From assembly GCF_000016665.1 (NCBI RefSeq), contig NC_009523.1, positions 1 to 64,000 on the forward strand: 64,000 nucleotides of DNA, written 5' to 3'. Positions 59,490 to 64,000 of this stretch are shown here, piece by piece; position 1 is the first letter of the stretch, and the number at the start of each line of letters is the position of its first letter. The notes below the pieces were generated by a model. The model saw only the letters and a program-made list of their open reading frames with translations, was not told where the DNA came from and ran no database searches. This DNA comes from Roseiflexus sp. RS-1 (GTDB taxonomy: Bacteria > Chloroflexota > Chloroflexia > Chloroflexales > Roseiflexaceae). The position numbers and the translations under genes were made by a program.

Positions 59490-59754
59490 TATACCAGGAC
59501 TTAAGAAACCTGTCAAGATGCTGGAAGGAAAAGCTTGCGCGTTCTTATTGGAGAGATACAGTGGCTACCTGGGCGAAGGTTCGAGAAACGCTCAAGATCG
59601 TCTGTGACAGGGGATGCCGTTCCAGCACCGGCGCGCCGGCTGCATGCGAAAGGCGGAGTGGCGCCCACAGACGCCGACACCCTCGTCTCCCAATAGACAA
59701 CCGTGCTGTGGGTGATCCCTGATCCCCGGTAAAAGGCGCTGTGGGATTTCAGAG

Positions 59755-60903
59755 TTACGGCTGAACCAGCAGCATGGTCACCGTTACCCATTCGCCGGCA
59801 TTACCGGCATAGTCAATCGGTTGCACGCGCAGGAAGTATTCACCCGGTGCGAGCGACGGGGTTTCGATCTCCGGCAGAGGGGTAAACCATTCCGACGCAC
59901 CCGCAGGATCATTCCCGATATAGATGCGGTAGCCAGCGACACCCGACGCCGCATCGCCGGCTGGCGCCCAGGAGATCGACGACGGACGTTCAGCCTTGAT
60001 GTTGACCGGTGCAAGCGCAGGGGGCGGCTCAGGCGGCGTTCGATCATACCCGATCGGACCGAATGTGGCGAGCGTTTGTTGCCCATTCCGGTCCCACCCG
60101 CGCACAAAAAGGGTATGCAACCCTTCGCCAGCGTCAGAAAGACGTACACTGCCATTCGGCGCCGCAATGTCTGGCGCACTCCCGCCTGGATCGCGCTCCC
60201 ATGCCACCTGATACCCGGATGCCATCGCCGTCCCGCTGAACTCGATTCGCACATCGCCGCTGTACCAGCGCCCGACTTCCGCTCCGGCAAATCCGATCCC
60301 TTCGACATGCGACAATGGCGTGATCCCGGCGACCAGCACCTTCCCGCCATGCTGACTGCACCCGCCAACTTCCGGCAGATCGTACCCTTCAGCAAAGCGC
60401 AGCGGCACTGATCGTCGATTGCGCGCCCAGGGACCTTCTGCCGTAAACGCGGTGAAGTGCAGGTGAACGATGCCCGGCGATCCGCGATCACCGACGGCGC
60501 CGATCACCTCGCCGCGCGCCACGATCCGCCCGACCTGCGGGTTCTCGGCGCGTTGCATGTGGGTGTACATGGTGTAGAGATTGCCTTCGTGACGCAGAAT
60601 GAGGGTCCCGCTGCGCGGCGCCCAGACGAAGATAACCCCATCGGCAGCGGCGCGCACCGGCGCACCGGCACTGGGACCGTCGGCGCGTACCAGGTCGAGT
60701 GAGTAGCGATCCCAACCGTTGTGCGTGCCACAGGCGTACCCTTGAATGATGCGCCATGGCTCGCCTGGAGGCGTCGGCAACCAGAGTTCAGGGGCGACGC
60801 CAGCGTGTTCTGCTGCCCCAAGCGGTGCGGCGGGCACGCATGCAACAAAAAGAAGCACAAGCGCCAGCCAGCGCCACAAGGGGCGTACTGAATATGCTTC
60901 CAT
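59755..60903 (-). CDS. Secreted M23-family metallopeptidase with fibronectin-like C-terminal domains
   Basis: A 382-residue exported protein: signal peptide 1-30 (WLALVLLFVACVPAAPLGAA), then an M23/LytM domain (~60-160) with THNGWDRYSLDLV (zinc His and Asp) and GIVHLHFTAF (HxH). It may cleave peptidoglycan cross-bridges or be a related lytic/adapter domain. The C-terminal half contains two Ig/fibronectin-like domains (SGYQVAWERDPGG, GVAGYRIYIGNDP) usual in surface attachment. A possible lipobox cysteine (VACVPA) is present. Confidence 0.88.
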   Translation of the reverse strand: MEAYSVRPLWRWLALVLLFVACVPAAPLGAAEHAGVAPELWLPTPPGEPWRIIQGYACGTHNGWDRYSLDLVRADGPSAGAPVRAAADGVIFVWAPRSGTLILRHEGNLYTMYTHMQRAENPQVGRIVARGEVIGAVGDRGSPGIVHLHFTAFTAEGPWARNRRSVPLRFAEGYDLPEVGGCSQHGGKVLVAGITPLSHVEGIGFAGAEVGRWYSGDVRIEFSGTAMASGYQVAWERDPGGSAPDIAAPNGSVRLSDAGEGLHTLFVRGWDRNGQQTLATFGPIGYDRTPPEPPPALAPVNIKAERPSSISWAPAGDAASGVAGYRIYIGNDPAGASEWFTPLPEIETPSLAPGEYFLRVQPIDYAGNAGEWVTVTMLLVQP

Positions 60904-61008
60904 GCAGTCGTCGTGGACTGTTTACTTTTCTTTAACGTTTTGCACGATGGGGCGAGCATACCATAGAACAGCGGAGGCGTCAAATCGACCGCAGGAGGCA
61001 GGAGGCGA

Positions 61009-61096
61009 CTGTTCACATCCAGAGGAACCGCGCCTGAAAGCCCTCGTCGCGTCTACGAGGGCAAGATGCCCTTACTCCCAGGAGAAATGGAAACAC
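61009..61096. repeat. Small TIR-type element, copy 2 (inverse of 9,118)
   Basis: TGTTCACATCC at 61,009 and GGAGAAATGGAAACA near 61,081-61,095 correspond, reversed, to the ends of the 9,118-9,187 element, and the core GAGGGCAAGATGCCC matches it reversed. A CCCTCGT/ACGAGGG hairpin is added. It sits just past the stop of the STAS gene. Confidence 0.55.
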
Positions 61097-62230
61097 TTAC
61101 TGCGGGCGCGACAACCGGTTCACGCTGGCGGGGAAGGCGGCAGACAACGCATGGATCGCCTGTTGCAGATCGGCGTAGGTTTTCATGTCGAGTGCGACCC
61201 CCAGCCCCACAACCGTCTGCGCGACTTCGGGACGGATCCCGACCAGGATGACCTGTGCGCCGAGCAAACGCACCGCATCCGCCGCCTGGAGGATCATGCG
61301 GGCGACCTGCGTGTCGATCAGCGGGACGCCGGTCACATCGAAGATCACCTGCTGCGCCCGCTCGCGCTCGACCGCGCGCAACACATTGGCGACAAATACG
61401 GTTGCGCGCGATTCATCGATCGCGCCCACCAGGGGGGCAATCAGCACCCCTGGCAGCACCGGCAAAACCGGCGCGCTTAACTCACGAATCGTCACCTGAC
61501 TTGCCTGGAGATCGGCGAGCGCCTGCTGTAACTGCGCCTCGCGCTGCTCAACCGTGCGCAGCGCTTCCTGAAGCCCGGCAGTGCGTTCGCTGACCGTTGC
61601 TTCGAGCGAATCGCGCAACTGTTCGAGTTCTCGCTCACGCGCCAGCGCTGCTATGAGCGATTGACGCAATACCGGACCGAACAGTGCAATGATGGTCGTT
61701 ACCACAAAGAGGACGAGCAGAAACAGAGCAACTGCAACGATGGTCAGATCGCCCGGCGGTTGAACCATTGTTGTGAACGGGGCGATCACCGGATTGACCA
61801 GGAAGATCGCCGCCGTGATCAGGGCGCTCGCCGCCGCGATCAGAAGCAACGGGCGCGTTTCGATCAGCAAACCGGTCAGAATGACCGGTATGAACATCAC
61901 CGGCAAGAAAGGCGTCGCCGCCGGGTAACCGTAGATGACCGTCACGAAAAACACCGCCACGATTAAACCGGCGGATGGAACCAGGACTGCCAGGCGAAAG
62001 TAGCCGCGACGCAGCGCCGCCACCCCTGCCAGACTGGCCAGCATGACCAGCACGGCGCCACCGGCAGGAACTCCGCTGGTTGGGTTAACGCCGAGCACGG
62101 CGAGAAAGACGATCAACGCAACCAGCGCTGCGACGCTGATTGCGATCAGGATCATCTGGAGCGCTGGCGCCTGCCGGCGTTCGATAGGATCGGTTGATGC
62201 AATGAGAAACTGGCGCATATCCGTCTGCAT
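61097..62230 (-). CDS. Membrane-anchored STAS domain protein (RsbR-like)
   Basis: A 377-residue protein: six or so membrane spans (about 25-180), a coiled coil (RERELEQLRDSLEATVSERT...), then a STAS domain (~255-370) with VIFDVTGVPLIDTQVARMIL, the RsbR-type D-x-TGVPLIDT motif whose threonines are phosphorylated in stressosome proteins. It could sense membrane conditions and feed a partner switch, possibly that at 31 kb. ATG 62230 follows GGAG. The family is RsbR-like, but a stressosome partner (RsbS/RsbT) is not seen nearby. Confidence 0.85.
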   Translation of the reverse strand: MQTDMRQFLIASTDPIERRQAPALQMILIAISVAALVALIVFLAVLGVNPTSGVPAGGAVLVMLASLAGVAALRRGYFRLAVLVPSAGLIVAVFFVTVIYGYPAATPFLPVMFIPVILTGLLIETRPLLLIAAASALITAAIFLVNPVIAPFTTMVQPPGDLTIVAVALFLLVLFVVTTIIALFGPVLRQSLIAALARERELEQLRDSLEATVSERTAGLQEALRTVEQREAQLQQALADLQASQVTIRELSAPVLPVLPGVLIAPLVGAIDESRATVFVANVLRAVERERAQQVIFDVTGVPLIDTQVARMILQAADAVRLLGAQVILVGIRPEVAQTVVGLGVALDMKTYADLQQAIHALSAAFPASVNRLSRPQ

Positions 62231-62370
62231 ACTATCTCCGCTGCACAATGTTGAGCGTCCCGACGCTGCCGGGCATCATCGTTATGGTTCGGTTCCAGCA
62301 CCATATCCTGATTCTGTCTGGATACATCACTCAATGGAGAGGCAGAACCGAGGATATGCGCCTCTATCAA

Positions 62371-62410
62371 AATTGCCCAGTGCTGCACGGACGCGCATCA
62401 ATGGGCAATT
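62371..62410. repeat. Inverted repeat AATTGCCCA/TGGGCAATT
   Basis: A perfect 9-bp inverted repeat with a 22-nt spacer (62,371-62,379 and 62,402-62,410) in the intergenic region before the DUF2892 gene. Regulatory or structural role unknown. Confidence 0.45.
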
Positions 62411-62465
62411 CGGGATACCAGTATGATGCAACGCTGCTCCTGTTGTCAAGATAGTTTCGTCGAAT

Positions 62466-62503
62466 GTTACACACGCACCAGACCGGCAGGCAGGGTGTGT
62501 AAC
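62466..62503. repeat. Inverted repeat GTTACACAC/GTGTGTAAC
   Basis: A second perfect 9-bp inverted repeat (62,466-62,474 and 62,495-62,503), 67 bp upstream of the DUF2892 start. It could be an operator or a hairpin; the 340-bp gap 62,231-62,570 has no other feature. Confidence 0.45.
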
Positions 62504-62570
62504 CTTTCGCAGAGTGTTGCATTTCAAGAGTGACACAACCCTGTCATTGGAAACAGAAAGGAGATCACCC

Positions 62571-62789
62571 ATGTTCACGAAGAATGAAGGTTCTCTGGAT
62601 CGCGGTATTCGCGCCGTGGTAGGCGTGCTGGCGCTTATTGCCGGATTCACGATGCTGAGCGGCGTGTGGCAGATCGTTGCCGGTGTGGTGGGGCTTGTGC
62701 TGCTCGCTACAGCGGCAATCGGCATCTGCCCGCTCTACTCGGTGTTGGGCATCAACACCTGCCCGGTGAAGCCTGCCGAACGGCGTTGA
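62571..62789 (+). CDS. DUF2892 family small membrane protein
   Basis: A 72-residue protein with two spans: N-terminal segment MFTKNEGSLDRGIRAVVGV, then GVWQIVAGVVGLVLLATAAIG and a C-terminal CPLYSVLGINTCPVKP, the classical DUF2892/YgaP-membrane-domain form with two cysteines. ATG 62571 follows AGGAG. The C-terminus overlaps the convergent helicase gene by 38 bp. Confidence 0.9.
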   Translation: MFTKNEGSLDRGIRAVVGVLALIAGFTMLSGVWQIVAGVVGLVLLATAAIGICPLYSVLGINTCPVKPAERR

Positions 62790-64000
62790 GTTGCGCGAAG
62801 AACGGCGGTGGTTCGCCGACGCATGTGATCGCCAGGCGCTGCCCGGCGCGCGTCAACGCCATGTACAACCGGCGGGTGTTGTCGCGGATCAGGGCAGCGC
62901 GTTCTTCATCGGACAGAATCGGGTTCTGTTCCGCCTGATACAGGCGGTGTACGCCCATCACAAAGACGATCGGGCTTTCGAGACCGGTTGCGGCATTCAT
63001 GGTGCACACCCGGAGATGCTTCCCTGGCGGTATCTTCTTCGGATCGGCTACCGCTGCACTGCCAAACTCCCGTCGCAGGCGTTCCAGCATCCGATCAACG
63101 CCCTGCCAGTCGGGATGGATCACCAGGATGTGCTCCAGCGCGACGCCACGTTCGCGGAGTGCACGAATCTCATTGACGACACGCGTCATTTCGTCCTGCT
63201 CGCTGTCGAGCACGACGACCTGCGGCGGTTCATTGTGCGCTTGAGGCGCGGCTTGTGCGATGATCGCTTCATCATCATCGGGCAAACGCATCTGATACAT
63301 GCGGGAAGCAAAATCGAGAATCGCGGGAGCGGTGCGGTACGATCGGTCGAGACGCACGGAATGCCCGCGCACCTCCAATCCCATCTCTTTCCATGATTGC
63401 CCGCGCCGCAAAAATCCCTGGGTCGGGTCGGCGACAAGGAACAGATGACCGGCAGGCTTGAGGATCCGTTTGATGATTGCGAACCAGATTGGTGCAAAGA
63501 ACTGCGCTTCGTCGATCAGAATAAAATCATACGGCTCAACCAGGAGTCGTCCTTCCACAAGGGCGCGCCAGATACGGCGCGGGACATCACCCCAATCGAG
63601 CAGTCCTCGCGCAGTCATTAAACGTCGATACGTGGTTATCGCATCGAACATACGGTTGCGCATCGATTCGTTCAAGCCAAAACCGCGTCCAGACCGTTTG
63701 GCGTCAAGGTATTCCTCGCGGGTGTTCAACAGCCGATCCTTGAACCAGTCGATCTCTTCCTGCAACATCCGCTCGGATATCGACGTGTCCGCCAGGTGCT
63801 GACGCCACACATCGGCAATCACCGAGGCGCGTTTACGTTCACTGATGATGTTCCAGCGTTCATCCGACGGCCTGTGGCGCCAGCACCACTGGTGAAAGGT
63901 CTGCCACTCGACGCCTGTGTCGTTGTTGGTGAGACGCCAGTAGCGCGCTTCGAGGTCGCGGATCAGTGGACGATTGAACGTCAACACGAGAATGCGCTTC
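62752..64000 (-). CDS. Superfamily I (UvrD/Rep-like) DNA helicase, N-terminus beyond the window
   Basis: The reading frame stays open to the window edge, and a leading ...KRILVLTFNRPL before residue 1 of the visible frame shows the gene continues. Seen: motif Ia (VLTFNRP), FILIDEAQFF (Walker B), VADPTQGFLRRGQ (motif III), LDRSYRTAPAIL (motif IV) and LYMALTRAGQRLAI (motif VI). Walker A must lie upstream of 64,000. ATP-driven 3'-5' DNA unwinding is expected. The stop codon lies inside the convergent DUF2892 gene. Other N-terminal domains cannot be judged. Confidence 0.88.
   Translation of the reverse strand, partial: KRILVLTFNRPLIRDLEARYWRLTNNDTGVEWQTFHQWCWRHRPSDERWNIISERKRASVIADVWRQHLADTSISERMLQEEIDWFKDRLLNTREEYLDAKRSGRGFGLNESMRNRMFDAITTYRRLMTARGLLDWGDVPRRIWRALVEGRLLVEPYDFILIDEAQFFAPIWFAIIKRILKPAGHLFLVADPTQGFLRRGQSWKEMGLEVRGHSVRLDRSYRTAPAILDFASRMYQMRLPDDDEAIIAQAAPQAHNEPPQVVVLDSEQDEMTRVVNEIRALRERGVALEHILVIHPDWQGVDRMLERLRREFGSAAVADPKKIPPGKHLRVCTMNAATGLESPIVFVMGVHRLYQAEQNPILSDEERAALIRDNTRRLYMALTRAGQRLAITCVGEPPPFFAQLNAVRQASPGRC

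Noticed and set aside
59441-59722. 93-codon plus-strand frame upstream of the GntR gene
   Set aside because: Starts in the operator region, no Shine-Dalgarno, and composition is not protein-like.

Overview
The window reads as the replication-origin end of a high-GC chromosome from the Chloroflexota, most probably a Roseiflexus-type filamentous anoxygenic phototroph. This rests on: DnaA boxes and dnaA at the left edge; a menaquinone operon; an (R)-citramalyl-CoA lyase/CoA-transferase pair typical of 3-hydroxypropionate-bicycle organisms; an FeS photolyase; secreted proteins with Chloroflexota-style repeats and C-termini; and many extended -10 promoters of the form TGnTATAAT. No rRNA, tRNA or CRISPR array was seen. 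The genus is an inference from gene content; no database was searched.

Layout. 1-9.1 kb: oriC and dnaA, an aldolase/SDR pair, a TPR/B-box membrane protein, a ferredoxin-NADP reductase, and a three-gene cluster (SCO1664-family kinase-fold protein, DUF3090, histidine phosphatase). 9.3-17.5 kb: an FeS-type photolyase, a seven-repeat secreted propeller protein, then a four-gene run that contains what looks like a photolyase split into two genes, an acyltransferase and a lipoprotein GH13 glycosidase. 17.5-20.6 kb: intergenic repeats, an SDR/membrane protein/TetR set with a clear operator, and a small membrane protein. 20.6-22.6 kb: a decayed accessory island with toxin, TPR and P-loop NTPase relics and an intact DUF4258/YgiT-type pair. 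22.5-28.9 kb: TetR-menF-menD-menB-menE. 29.1-31.0 kb: a secreted repeat protein followed by 800 bp of tandem repeats.

31.0-43.1 kb is a single-direction signalling block: two CheW-type proteins, a membrane MCP, a CheA-REC hybrid, a lone receiver, CheB and CheR-TPR, followed by a SpoIIE-type phosphatase, a TPR protein, an RsbW-type kinase and a STAS antagonist. It joins a chemosensory pathway to a partner-switching module. 43.4-48.7 kb: a CydDC-like exporter pair with a DUF454 protein, and purB. 48.8-53.3 kb: a TPR/zinc-ribbon membrane protein bracketed by a dispersed repeat, an orphan McrB-like AAA+ ATPase, and a divergent membrane protein. 53.4-59.3 kb: gyrB, an isochorismatase-family hydrolase, and the citramalyl-CoA lyase/CoA-transferase/GntR set with palindromic operators. 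59.8-64 kb: an M23 endopeptidase, a membrane STAS protein, a DUF2892 protein and a superfamily I helicase cut by the window edge.

Two perfect parS palindromes (36,173 and 55,495) mark this as the origin/segregation domain. A second theme is intergenic repeat DNA: seven heptanucleotide blocks at six intergenic loci, a dispersed repeat of about 140-160 bp (four copies), elements with terminal inverted repeats, and 97-bp and 191-bp tandem duplications.
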